A stretch of 64,000 nucleotides of DNA, taken from contig OX637295.1 of NCBI GenBank assembly GCA_951799445.1, positions 10,912,001 to 10,976,000 of the forward strand, in the 5' to 3' direction. How positions within the stretch are numbered: position 1 is the first letter of the stretch; each line of letters begins with the position of its first letter. Of this stretch, positions 38,301-49,818 are shown in pieces. The notes below the pieces were generated by a model. That model ran no database searches and was not told the origin of the DNA. It was given only the letters and a program-made list of their open reading frames with translations. The position numbers were made by a program, and so were the translations under genes. Source of the DNA: Pseudisothecium myosuroides. Lineage: Eukaryota; Streptophyta; Bryopsida; Hypnales; Lembophyllaceae.

Positions 38301-41300
38301 ACGGTCAACCCTTGCCACTTTTAAAACGAAATAGAAGGGGGACACCCTTAAGGTGCAATAAAATAAATTGGAAAAAAGAAATTGGGTGAATGGAATACAA
38401 TCAACCCTTGTTTTTTCAAAACAAAATAGAAGGGGGACACCCTTAAGGTGCAATAAAAAAATTGGAAAAAAGAAATTGGGGGAATGGAATACAATCAACC
38501 CTTGCCGCTTTCAAAACAAAATAGAAGGGGGACACCCTTAAGGTGCAAAAAAAAAATTTGGAAAAAAGAAATTGGAGGAATGGAATACAATCAACCCGTG
38601 CCGTGTCCAAAACAAAGTAGAAGGGGGACACCCTTAAGGTACAATAAAAAAAATATGAAAACAAAAATGGGGATTGGAATACGGTCAACCCTTGCCACTT
38701 TCAAAACAAAATAGAAGGGGGACACCCTTAAGGTGCATTAAAAGAAATTGGAAAAAATAAATTGGGTGAATGGAATACAATCAACCCGTGCCGCGTCCAA
38801 AACAAAATAGAAGGGGGACATCGTTAAGGTGCAAAAAAAAAATATGGAAACAAAAATGGGGATTGGAATACGGTCAACCCTTGCCCTTTTCAAAACAAAA
38901 TGGAAGGGGGACACCCTAAGGTGCAAAAAGAAAAATATGGAAACAAAAATGGGGATTGGAATACGGTCAACCCCTGCCACTTTCAAAACAAAATAGAAGG
39001 GGAACACCCTTAAGGTGCAATAAAATAAATTGGAAAAAAGAAATTGGGTGAATGGATCGCAATCAACCCGTGCCGCGACCAAAACAAAATAGAAGGGGGA
39101 CACCCTTAAGGTGCAATAAGAAAAATATGGAAACAAAAATGGGGATTGGAATACGGTCAACCCTTGCCACTTTCAAAACAAAATAGAAGGGGGACACCCT
39201 TAAGGTGCAAAAAAAAATTTGGAAAAAAGAAATTGGAGGAATGGAATATAATCAACCCTTGCCACTTTCAAAACAAAATAGAAGGGGGACACTCTTAAGG
39301 TGCAATAAAAGAAATTGGAAAAAAAAAATTAGGGGAATGGAATACAATCAACCCTTGCCACTTTCAAAACAAAATAGAAGGGGGACACCCTTAAGGTGCA
39401 ATAAAAAAAATATGGAAACAAAAATGGGGATTGGAATACGGTCAACCCTTGCCACTTTTAAAACGAAATAGAAGGGGGACACCCTTAAGGTGCAATAAAA
39501 TAAATTGGAAAAAAGAAATTGGGTGAATGGAATACAATCAACCCTTGTTTTTTCAAAACAAAATAGAAGGGGGACACCCTTAAGGTGCAATAAAAAAAAT
39601 TGGAAAAAAGAAATTGGAGGAATGGAATACAATCAACCCTTGCCACTTTCAAAACAATATAGAAGGGGGACACCCTTAAGGTGCAATAAAAGAAATTGGA
39701 AAAAAGAAATTAGGGGAATGGAATACAATCAACCCTTGCCACTTTCAAAACAAAATAGAAGGGGGACACCCTTAAGGTGCAATAAAAAAAATTGGAAAAA
39801 AGAAATTAGGGGAATGGATTTCAATCAACCCTTGCCACTTTCAAAACAAAATAGAAGGGGGACACCCTTAAGGTGCAATAAAAAAAATTGGAAAAAAGGA
39901 ATTGGGTGAATGGAATACAATCAACCCGTGCCGCGTCCAAAACAAAATAGAAGGGGGACATCCTTAAGGTGCAAAAAAAAAATATGGAAACAAAAATGGG
40001 GATTGGAATACGGTCAACCCTTGCCACTTTCAAAACAAAATAGAAGGGGGACCCCTTTAAGGTGCAATAAAAGAAATTGGAAAAAAGAAATTGGATGAAT
40101 GGAATACAATCAACCCTTGTTTTTTCAGAACAAAATAGAAGGGGGACACCCTTAAGGTGCAATAAAATAAATTGGAAAAAAGAAATTGGGTGAATGGAAT
40201 ACAATCAACCCGTGCCGCGTCCAAAACAAAATAGAAGGGGAACACCCTTAAGGTGCAAAAAAGAAATATGGAAACAAAAATGGGGATTGGAATACGGTCA
40301 ACCCTTGCCCTTTTCAAAACAAAATAGAAGGGGGATACCCTTAAGGTGCAATAAAAAAAAATATGGAAACAAAAATGGGGATTGGAATACGGTCAACCTT
40401 TGCCACTTTTAAAACGAAATAGAAGGGGGACACCCTTAAGGTGCAATAAAAAAAATTGGAAAAAAGAATTTAGGGGAATTGAATACAATCAACCCTTGCC
40501 ACTTTCAAAACAAAATAGAAGGGGGACACCCTTAAGGTGCAATAAAAGAAATTGGAAAAAAGAAATTGGGTGAATGGAATATAATCAACCCTTGCCACTT
40601 TCAAAACAAAATAGAAGGGGGACACCCGTAAGGTGCAATAAAAAAATTGGAAAAAAGAAATTGGGGGAATGGAATACAATCAACCCTTGCCGCTTTCAAA
40701 ACAAAATAGAAGGGGGACACCCTTAAGGTGCAGAAAAAAAATTTGGAAAAAAGAAATTGGAGGAATGGAATACAATCAACCCGTGCCGCGTCCAAAATGA
40801 AATAAAAGGGGGACACCCTTAAGGTGCAATAAAAAAAATATGAAAACAAAAATGGGGAATGGAATACAATCAACCCTTGCCACTTTCAAAACAAAATAGA
40901 AGGGAGACACCCTTAAGGTGCAAAAAAAAATTTTGGAAAAAAGAAATTGGAGGAATGGAATACAATCAACCCGTGCCGCGTCCAAAACAAAATAGAAGGG
41001 GAACACCCTTAAGGTGCAAAAAAAAAATATGGAAACAAAAATGGGGATTGGAATACGGTCAACCCTTGCCCTTTTCAAAACAAAATAGAAGGGGGACACC
41101 CTAAGGTGCAATAAAATAAAATGGAAACAAAAATGGGGATTGGAATACGGTCAACCCTTGCCACTTTTAAAACAAAATAGAAGGGGGACACCCTTAAGGT
41201 GCAATAAAATAAATTGGAAAAAAGAAATTGGGTGAATGGAATACAATCAACCCGTGCCGCGTCCAAAACAAAATAGAAGGGGAACACCCTTAAGGTGCAA

Positions 41301-41634
41301 AAAAAAAATATGGAAACAAAAATGGGGATTGGAATACGGTCAACCCTTGCCCTTTTCAAAACAAAATAGAAGGGGGACACCCTTAAGGTGCAATAAAATA
41401 AATATGGAAACAAAAATGGGGATTGGAATACGGTCAACCCTTGCCACTTTTAAAACGAAATAGAAGGGGGACACCCTTAAGGTGCAATAAGAAAAATATG
41501 GAAACAAAAATGGGGATTGGAATACGGTCAACCCTTGCCACTTTCAAAACAAAATAGAAGGGGGACATCCTTAAGGTGCAATAAAAGAAATTGGAAAAAA
41601 AAAATTGGGTGAATGGAATACAATCAACCCTTGC
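32400..41634 (+). repeat. Large higher-order duplication: ~4.0 kb copied at 5,224-bp offset
   Basis: 32400-36410 is repeated at 37624-41634. By eye I find only about three single-base differences over 4 kb (for example TACTATCAAC against TACAATCAAC at 32794/38018, and CCCTTGCC against CCCCTGCC near 33747/38971). Unit-to-unit divergence within each copy is far larger, so this is a recent block duplication or an assembly artefact. Confidence 0.85.
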
Positions 41635-43005
41635 GACTTTCAAAACAAAATAGAAGGGGGACACCCTTAAGGTGCAATAAAAAAAATTGGAAAAAAGAAA
41701 TTAGGGGAACGGAATTTAATCAACCCTTGCCACTTTCAAAACAAAATAGAAGGGGGACACCTTTATGGTGCAATAAAAAACATTGGAAAAAAGAAATTAG
41801 GGGAATGGAATACAATCAACCCTTGCCACTTTCAAAACAAAATAGAAGGGGGACACCCTTAAGGTGCAATAAAAAAAGTTGGAAAAAAGGAATTGGGGGA
41901 ATGGAATACAATCAACCCTTGTTTTTTCAAAACAAAATAGAAGGGGGACACCCTTAAGGTGCAATAAAATAAATTGGAAAAAAGAAATTGGGTGAATGGA
42001 ATACAATCAACCCGTGCCGCGTCCAAAACAAAATAGAAGGGGAACACCCTTAAGGTGCAAAAAAAAAATATGGAAACAAAAATGGGGATTGGAATACGGT
42101 CAACCCTTGCCCTTTTCAAAACAAAATAGAAGGGGGACACCCTTAAGGTGCAATAAAAAAAATATGGAAACAAAAATGGGGATTGGAATACGGTCAACCC
42201 TTGCCACTTTTAAAACGAAATAGAAGGGGGACACCCTTAAGGTGCAATAAGAAAAATATGGAAACAAAAATGGGGATTGGAATACGGTCAACCCTTGCCA
42301 CTTTCAAAACAAAATAGAAGGGGGACATCCTTAATGTGCAATAAAAGAAATTGGGAAAAAGAAATTGGGTGGATGGAATACAGTCAACCCTTGCGCCTTT
42401 CAAAACAAAATAGAAGGGGGACACCCTTAAGGTGCAATAAAAAAAATTGGAAAAAAGAAATTAGGGGAACGGAATTTAATCAACCCTTGCCACTTTCAAA
42501 ACAAAATAGAAGGGGGACACCTTTATGGTGCAATAAAAAACATTGGAAAAAAGAAATTAGGGGAATGGAATACAATCAACCCTTGCCACTTTCAAAACAA
42601 AATAGAAGGGGGACACCCTTAAGGTGCAATAAAAAAAGTTGGAAAAAAGGAATTGGGGGAATGGAATACAATCAACCCTTGTTTTTTCAAAACAAAATAG
42701 AAGGGGGACACCCTTAAGGTGCAATAAAAGAAATTGGAAAAAAGAAATTGGGTGAATGGAATACAATCAACCCGTGCCGCGTCCAAAACAAAATAGAAGG
42801 GGAACACCCTTAAGGTGCAAAAAAGAAATATGGAAACAAAAATGGGGATTGGAATACGGTCAACCCTTGCCCTTTTCAAAACAAAATAGAAGGGGGATAC
42901 CCTTAAGGTGCAATAAAAAAAATATGGAAACAAAAATGGGGATTGGAATACGGTCAACCCTTGCCACTTTTAAAACGAAATAGAAGGGGGACACCCTTAA
43001 GGTGC
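41630..43005 (+). repeat. Higher-order duplication, offset 760 bp
   Basis: 41630-42245 recurs at 42390-43005, sharing the rare variants ACGGAATTTAATC, CTTTATGGTGC and CAATAAAAAACATTGG. It is followed at 44080-44560 by repeated 192-bp dimers. Confidence 0.75.
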
Positions 43006-44929
43006 AATAAAAAAAATTGGAAAAAAGAATTTAGGGGATTGGAATACGGTCAACCCTTGCCACTTTCAAAACAAAATAGAAGGGGGACACCCTTAAGGTG
43101 CAGAAAAAAAATTTGGAAAAAAGAAATTGGAGGAATGGAATACAATCAACCCGTGCCGTGTCCAAAACAAAATAGAAGGGGGACACCCTTAAGGTACAAT
43201 AAAAAAAATATGAAAACAAAAATGGGGATTGGAATACGGTCAACCCTTGCCACTTTCAAAACAAAATAGAAGGGGGACACCCTTAAGGTGCAAAAAAAAA
43301 ATTTGGAAAAAAGAAATTGGAGGAATGGAATACAATCAACCCGTGCCGCGTCCAAAACAAAATAGAAGGGGAACACCCTTAAGGTGCAAAAAAAAAATAT
43401 GGAAACAAAAATGGGGATTGGAATACGGTCAACCCTTGCCCTTTTCAAAACAAAATAGAATGGGGACACCCTAAGGTGCAATAAAATAAATATGGAAACA
43501 AAAATGGGGATTGGAATACGGTCAACCCTTGCCACTTTTAAAACAAAATAGAAGGGGGACACCCTTAAGGTGCAATAAAATAAATTGGAAAAAAGAAATT
43601 GGGTGAATGGAATACAATCAACCCATGCCGCGTCCAAAACAAAATAGAAGGGGAACACCCTTAAGGTGCAAAAAAAAAATATGGAAACAAAAATGGGGAT
43701 TGGAATACAGTCAACCCTTGCCCTTTTCAAAACAAAATAGAAGGGGGACACCCTTAAGGTGCAATAAAATAAATATGGAAACAAAAATGGGGATTGGAAT
43801 ACGGTCAACCCTTGCCACTTTTAAAACGAAATAGGAGGGGGACACCCTTAAGGTGCAATAAGAAAAATATGGAAACAAAAATGGGGATTGGAATACGGTC
43901 AACCCTTGCCACTTTCAAAACAAAATAGAAGGGGGACATCCTTAAGGTGCAATAAAAGAAATTGGAAAAAAGAAATTGGGTGAATGGAATACAATCAACC
44001 GTTGCGACTTTCAAAACAAAATAGAAGGGGGACACCCTTAAGGTGCAATAAAAAAAATTGGAAAAAAGAAATTAGGGGAACGGAATACAATCAACCCTTG
44101 CCACTTTCAAAACAAAATAGAAGGGGGACACCCTTATGGTGCAATAAGAAAAATTGGAAAAAAGAAATTAGGGGAATGGAATACAATCAACCCTTGCCAC
44201 TTTCAAAACAAAATAGAAGGGGGACACCCTTAAGGTGCAATAAAAGAAATTGGAAAAAAGAAATTGGGTGAATGGAATACAATCAACCCTTGCCACTTTC
44301 AAAACAAAATAGAAGGGGGACACCCTTAAGGTGCAATAGAAAAAATTGGAAAAAAGAAATTAGGGGAATGGAATACAATCAACCCTTGCCACTTTCAAAA
44401 CAAAATAGAAGGGGGACACCCTTAAGGTGCAATAAAAGAAATTGGAAAAAAGAAATTGGGTGAATGGAATACAATCAACCCTTGCCACTTTCAAAACAAA
44501 ATAGAAGGGGGACACCCTTAAGGTGCAATAGAAAAAATTGGAAAAAAGAAATTAGGGGAATGGAATACAATCAACCCTTGCCACTTTCAAAACAAAATAG
44601 AAGGGGGACACCCTTAAGGTGCAATAAAAAAATTGGGAAAAAAGAAATTGGGGGAATGGATTACAATCAACCCTTGCCACTTTCAAAACAAAATAGAAGG
44701 GGGACCCCCTTAAGGTGCCATAAAAGAAGTTGGAAAAAAGAAATTGGGGGAATGGAATACAATCAACCCTTGCCACTTTCAAAACAAAATAGAAGGGGGA
44801 CACCCTTAAGGTGCAATAAAAGAAATTGGAAAAAAAGAAATTGGAGGAATGGAATACATTGAACCCTTGCTGCGTCCAAGAGAAAATAAAAGGGGGACGC
44901 TTACCTTTTCATTTTCAGAAATTTGAAAA

Positions 44930-45620
44930 GAAGAGATATGCAAGGAAAGTAGCCAACTTCTTCAATGAATAAGTGTGATATAGGATTTAGGAGGGACGAC
45001 GCTAAATTTCCACTACTTCTACAATGGACCTAAAAGGGCACACTGTGCTTTTCAATGAAATAAATGAAAGGCAAGAATTTTGGAACGGAGTAGGCTCAAT
45101 ACCCAGTACTTGTACAATGCAGCTACAAGGGGACCCTTGCATATTGAATTAATGAAAGGGAATTGAAAAAATGGAGAAGGGATTACGCTATCCCCCAACT
45201 AGTACTAGAACGGAGCGGTTAAGGGCCCAAAATATTTAATGAAAGGAAAATAAAACAAATTGGGGAAGGAATTAGGCTGTACCCAAAATACTTGTACAGT
45301 GGGGCTAAAAGAGGCCAAGTTATTCAATGACAAAAGGGAAAAAAAAGGGGAGGGATTAGCGGAAACCCACGGGACTTTTAAAATAGACCTAAAAAGGGAC
45401 AATGTGATCTTGAAATGAAATAAACCGAATGAAAAATATTGGTAAGGGATTAGGCTAAACCCACAGTACTTTCGGAATGGAGCTAGAAGGAGACCCCTAC
45501 ATATTCAATAACAAAGATAGAATTGCCAAAATGGAGAAGGGATTTAGCTGTACCCCCACTACGACTACAATTGGGCTATAAGGATTCCACGATAATTCTA
45601 TTAAAAAAAAGATATTCACA
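44930..45620 (+). repeat. Strongly diverged extension of the array
   Basis: Seven to eight units of roughly 80-95 bp carry the pattern GGGATTAGGCTAAACCCACA, GTACTT, GGAGCTAGAAGGAGACCC and CATATTCAAT. The order (GGGATTA...ACCC...CTT...AGAAGGNGAC...CAATNAAAA) is that of the main unit, so this appears to be an older generation of the same repeat at the inner edge of the array. Confidence 0.6.
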
Positions 45621-46206
45621 AAATGGAATAAAGACTACGCTCATTTGGTGTGTCTGATACCTTGGCACCAATATTAGTTGATTCTGCTAATGTGGAAGCC
45701 TACAAAAGATGTGGAGTGCTATAGTCCATAGTTGATTACAAGCAGTGCTCTAGGAATTCAGGGTCGAGATTCATGTATTCATATGAAGGTACTGTGCGCG
45801 GTTTTGTTCGAAAAACAAGTCTAGGAAAACGGGGATTACAATTAAGAAATGCACAGTTCATAGATTCCTAATTAACTGAAATTTCATAGTCAAGGGTGTA
45901 GGCACAAAAAGGACTTCTTCCCTAAGTTCATATAAGGGTTCATTTTGAAGGTGAAGTATTGTATGTGTTAAACTAGAAGACGGTGGATAATTTATAAAAA
46001 AAGGGGCCCCTAATACTGCCATGTCTTCCATGCACTCGATTAGGCAATGAAGAAGGGCTTAAACCCAAAAATGCACTCGATTAGGCAATGAAGAGGGTGT
46101 TAACCCCAAACTATCAAATCGTAGCCATGCTGGCACGTACGTATAGGGAGGGTCCATGTGCGCTCATTAGTTTGTTTTGTTCTGCAGTGCTGCCTTATCT
46201 TTGCAG
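45621..46206 (+). promoter_or_regulatory. Presumed 5' region of gene A
   Basis: The sequence between the array and the first recognisable exon. It holds a 41-bp tandem duplication (TGCACTCGATTAGGCAATGA at 46031 and again at 46072). Possible first-exon ATGs lie at 46088 and 46127, and a good splice donor (GTACGT) at 46137, but the phases do not match the next exon, so I could not fix the true start. Confidence 0.3.
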
Positions 46207-46461
46207 GAATGGCTTTGCGATCCGGCGACTGAAGCAGTTCACTACCCAAACAAGTACTTTTACTATCATCCAGTGTTTCGTTGGGGAGAGCAAATAGGTT
46301 GGCGCAATTGGTTCACTAGTGCTGACGTTGGAGACGTCGTCAGGCACCACAATTGCGTAATGGCAAAGCCGAGGGCTACAACTCGTCTTGCACAACTTGT
46401 TCCAGATGTTGCTGCAGGGGCTTTAGGTGGTGGAGACAACTCCGACCAGGTGCCTGCCGAG
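46207..46461 (+). CDS. Gene A, first recognisable exon
   Basis: Begins after CTTTGCAG and ends at a GTACTTTCG donor, phase 0 at both ends. The translation is aromatic-rich (EWLCDPATEAVHYPNKYFYY), then FRWGEQIGWRNWFTSADVG, and looks like a folded domain, though I do not recognise it. It contains an exact CAGTGTTTC motif (46271-46279), one of the element-wide 9-mers. Confidence 0.6.
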
Positions 46462-46562
46462 GTACTTTCGGGGGCCTCCCATCTTTGTTTTCCCTATACT
46501 TGCCAGTGCCTCTTGTTTAGTCATGCCGCAAGAAAGGGGCACTAACCACATATTTCGCACAG

Positions 46563-48530
46563 AATGCCCCGAAGAAGCCGCAGTTCATTCAGGACGTCAA
46601 AATCGACAAACACCAATACAAAATCAACTATGGGACCATTGAAGAGTGGCAGAGACTACTGGAGGAGTGCTCCACTAAAGCGTCCACTAGGATTAAGAGA
46701 CCAGGTGACAAAGCACAAAACTACTTTGTCTGCAATCACTGTGGCGTACAGAAAGTATCCAAGATGCGCTTGAACTGCCACCGGTGGCAGGGGCAATGCG
46801 ATGCGCAGAAGGATGACATGGGGAACAATCTTAGACTCCTGCCGTATCCAGACCAGGGAACCGGGCAGGGGAAAGTCTCGGAGGCCTTTCGTTCTGGAAA
46901 GGGCGTGGATGTCAAACACTTGGCGGGTGTGGTCGCCACAAAGAGTCCAAAGGAAGAGGAAGAGTCGGATGCAGAAGACGCTGAGAGTGACGACACGGAG
47001 TCGGAAATGGAGGGCACTCGTAAGGCAGAGGAGGGAACTGTAGAGCACAGGCACACCCAAGCCGCAACTCCGGTGAACAACGAGACCCAGAGGAATGGCA
47101 AGCACGGTGCGGATGGCGGTTTAGGGGTCGACCGCAGGTCCGGAAAACCCAAGAATAGCGTCGCAGCGGATGTAAAGGGCGGAATGAAGGACGCAGACAA
47201 TGGCGGGGTCGGCCAACGGAATTCCAGAGGACCTAGAGAGGAGGACAAGGCTGCCGCGAAACACTGCGATAATGCCGCATCCAGTCTTGGAAGTGTGAGG
47301 GTGACGAGACAGCAGACCGCAGCAAGTGACGACAGCGCAAGACGGTCCAAAGAACTGAGAGACGTCAATCAGCCAATTGGGGGGAAGTGGACGGTGCAGC
47401 CTAGGAAGGCAACGACTGCTGAAGATGATGCGGCAACACCTGCAACACACAGGGATGAACGACGACAAGCCGATCCCGTCGCAAAGCCCAAGAAACGAGC
47501 AGCAGTGACGCAAGTGCTAGTCCCTACTCGGGTGGAAATTGATTTAAGCAACAACAACAGTGCGGAAGACAGCGATGGCGACTTCCAGCCCGATAGCAAG
47601 GGGAGGAGACGGGACGTCACGGCAGTGCCCGTAGGTGAGCAACGCAGAAGCCCTCAAAAACACAGTCAGGAAGTCTCTAAGAAGGCAACAAGAGCAGGGC
47701 AGAAGCTATCCCAGTCCACCGAAGGCGTTGTTTCAGAAAAGCAGGCGGCGAAGTCCAGGGAAGACATGGATGGTGATCCTGTGTGGCGCAAGCACGGCCG
47801 CAAGGGTGACGGGGCATCTGAATTGGCAGGCCACAAAAGAAATGTGCCGACCGCCATAAAGGACAGCCACACGACTGAAGCCAGTTTGCCGGCGACAACA
47901 ATGATGCCCGACGGCACAACGCCAGCAAAGAGGACGAGGAAGAGGGTGGTGTCTGATGGTGACACAAGTCAAGACACGAAGCCGAAGGACGTCGGGCCAC
48001 CAGGCAGTGACGAACGGCAAGGACCTGCCGACTGTGACGCAACTGACGCGAAGGGCAGTGAACCGAGCCAGGAGGACTGGGTGGATTCTGAGCTACGGCG
48101 AATTCGAAGACAGCAGAGGGCCCCCTCCCCCGACCTGCTGGATGATAGTACCTCTTTGGACCGAGAGTTAGAGGCTGCCCTAACCGCAGCAGACACAATC
48201 AGGAGTCTCACTACACTGCGGAAAGATGAAGCACCGGGGGCATGTGCTAGCAACCATGAACTCGAAGGAGCTTCCCCAGTAAACTCCCCTCCGACGTATA
48301 CAGGTTCAGCAAAAACGGATGCAATCTCCCCCTCGTCTCCGAATCAAATTGCGGCAACTACTTTGCAATTAGATGGAGGCCGCACATCACCCCGTCCTAT
48401 ATTGGCGCTGCCGGCGACGGGAATGACAAGTGTGGTCCGGAAGACCCCCCCGACTTCTCCTACGCAAGCGACACGGGCAATTGCAGAGCTTATAGGAGGG
48501 GGCACGACGCCCCCTTATTCTCCCGAGAAA
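46563..48530 (+). CDS. Gene A, large exon: Cys/His cluster and disordered acidic region
   Basis: Starts after the acceptor TTTCGCACAG and joins the preceding exon in phase. About 55 residues in is a putative zinc-binding cluster, CNHCGVQKVSKMRLNCHRWQ followed by GQC (C-x2-C-x10-C-H-x5-C). Acidic runs (EEEESDAEDAESDDTESEME), many KR and SP/TP pairs and Gly/Asn-rich stretches follow, consistent with a disordered linker. A frame change near 48530 is required to continue into the next coding-like segment (frame 0 to frame 2), where NRGSSPSPDHADDRPSKKQQ follows. The first in-frame Met of the open frame is at 46764, but the upstream coding match argues against a start there. Confidence 0.65.
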
Positions 48531-49126
48531 ATGCCCCGCACAAAAACAGGGGCAGTAGTCCTTCACCTGATCATGCTGACGATCGGCCGTCCAAGAAGCA
48601 GCAGAGTCCGAATTACACTCCCCCTCCAGAGCCCACTGGTGCGGTGAAACAGGTGCAGCAGCTTCCCCCGCAATCTTCCCCTGTGACGTCGCCGCAGCCG
48701 CAGAGGAGTCCTGCAAGTCGCATGGAAATTGTTGAGTGGAGTGGGGAGTACGAAGGCATTCACGCATTGCAACGATATTGGATGTGTGGAGTAGGAACTC
48801 ATAAGCCAAAGGTCTACTTTCCGGAGTTGGCGACGTCCGCATTGGGACGCGCAGAACAATTGCGGAGGGATGAGCAGGAGGTGCGGGTGGCAGCACGCGT
48901 GAAGGCTGATGCGTTGGCCCAGAGTCGCCCAAAAGTTAAACCGCCGGTTCCTCAGCCAGCCCCGGACATTTACTATCTTCTCCGAGTGAGGCCGCAGGTG
49001 CTCAGTTGGAAGTGGGAGGGGTAGTCAGGGAAGGAGTTCAGCCGCCTATTTGCTCAGGCTTGGACCACAAAGGAGCTAGAAGCGGCTGCGCGAGCATGTG
49101 GCACGTGGTGGCTTTGTGAAGCAAAG
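48531..49126 (+). pseudogene. Gene A, continuation with premature TAG
   Basis: Frame 2 reads through PPPEPTGAVKQVQQLPPQSS and a more ordered part (SGEYEGIHALQRYWMCGVGT) to a TAG at 49022-49024. It then continues coding-like (KEFSRLFAQAWTTKELEAAA) to AAG at 49124-49126. The intron that follows (49127-49331) starts with GC rather than GT (AAG|GCAAGA) and ends CCGTAG; only this choice keeps the phase with the next exon. Confidence 0.55.
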
Positions 49127-49331
49127 GCAAGACTGTGTTTAAATCCCTCTTTGTAATGTACCCCGTTTCCATTGCATCCTACAATGTTAATGCGTTGGTT
49201 TCTCGCGGTGATTATATGCTTCAATGTTTTGATGTGCTTGTGTTTCGTTTTCAGTACGCTTGCAGTTTCAGTGTAGAAATCTTAGTTGTGTTCTAGGAAA
49301 ATCAATGACAGAATGCGAGCTTTGTCCGTAG

Positions 49332-49670
49332 GAGGAGGATTACCCAGACGACTACAATGCAATCGACAGGGCCGTCAACAGTCTATGCCAGGGGGTTAAA
49401 TACGGGAAGGTGCCAGAAGATATTCGTCTCCTGGCGAAGTACCTCCAATATGTCGAAGACTTGGCAACTTATGAGGACAGATGTCGCACACATGTTACTG
49501 AATTGAGAGCTGAGCAGGAGCGCATTGTTAAGACTACCGTGGCCAAGTTCAGATTTGAGACCCGAATTAAGCATGAGGCCGCCGTGTGGACTGGTGCCCC
49601 TTGTGGCTAGTTATCTACAAGAGCAAGGCCATCTTCGCAAACCTCCCGCCTCTGCCATGGCGCCACAACG
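49332..49670 (+). pseudogene. Gene A exon with frameshift
   Basis: Translates EEDYPDDYNAIDRAVNSLCQ, then a helical, charged segment (CRTHVTELRAEQERIVKTTV) and RFETRIKHEAAVWTG. Near 49590 the reading frame must shift by one to continue into the clearly coding-like WLVIYKSKAIFANLPPLPWR and reach the donor CAACG|GTGAGC at 49671. The 148-bp intron to 49818 restores phase (split GAC codon). Confidence 0.6.
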
Positions 49671-49818
49671 GTGAGCTGCTGTTCATACTCTTCCTTTGGG
49701 ATTCATAGTGGGAATGAATGCAATTCATGTTCGAAGACATTCACTGCATACATTGTCTAGAAGGGAGGTCATGCTGTCATCAGGTCCTGAGGGACTGAGA
49801 CCCCTAGGTGTGTTGCAG

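Larger units (their letters stand above)
19733..44930 (+). repeat. Tandem array of ~94-96-bp units, about 260 copies
   Basis: The commonest unit is 96 bp, with landmarks AATGGAATACAATCAACCCT, ACTTTCAAAACAAAATAGAA, GGGGGACACCCTTAAGGTGC and AATAAAA...TTGGAAAAAAG. A second type of about 94 bp has AATATGGAAACAAAAATGGG and GGAATACGGTCAACCC. A third has CCGTGCCGCGTCCAAAAC in place of the CTTTC segment. The outermost units (19733-20300) are the most diverged and match the right array best. Because 96 bp is 32 codons, long frames run through in both directions; these are not genes. Several higher-order duplications are listed separately. The copy number is my estimate from length divided by unit size. 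Confidence 0.95.

Noticed and set aside
20330..44862. Long open frames on both strands across the array, repeating peptides such as MEYNQPLPLSKQNRRGTPLR and FYFVLKVARVDCIPF
   Set aside because: They arise from a stop-free 96-bp unit (32 codons), occur in both directions at once, and have no start context, domain or independent conservation. They are repeat translations, not genes.
19733..44930. CRISPR array
   Set aside because: Units are contiguous ~95-bp tandem copies without unique spacers, in a eukaryotic transposon with introns. It does not fit.
19733..44930. Centromeric or other host satellite
   Set aside because: The array lies inside the transposon's target duplication, and the same unit is present in inverted orientation at the other end, so it belongs to the element.
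46764..48647. A stand-alone 627-codon gene starting at ATG 46764
   Set aside because: Clear coding sequence and a phase-matched acceptor lie upstream of this ATG, and the last ~35 codons are an out-of-frame run after a frameshift, so it is an internal exon of gene A.
46736..48932. Long minus-strand frames opposite gene A (210, 181 and 173 codons)
   Set aside because: They are shadows of the GC-rich exon on the plus strand, rich in Ser/Leu/Arg and without recognisable domains or phase-consistent splicing.
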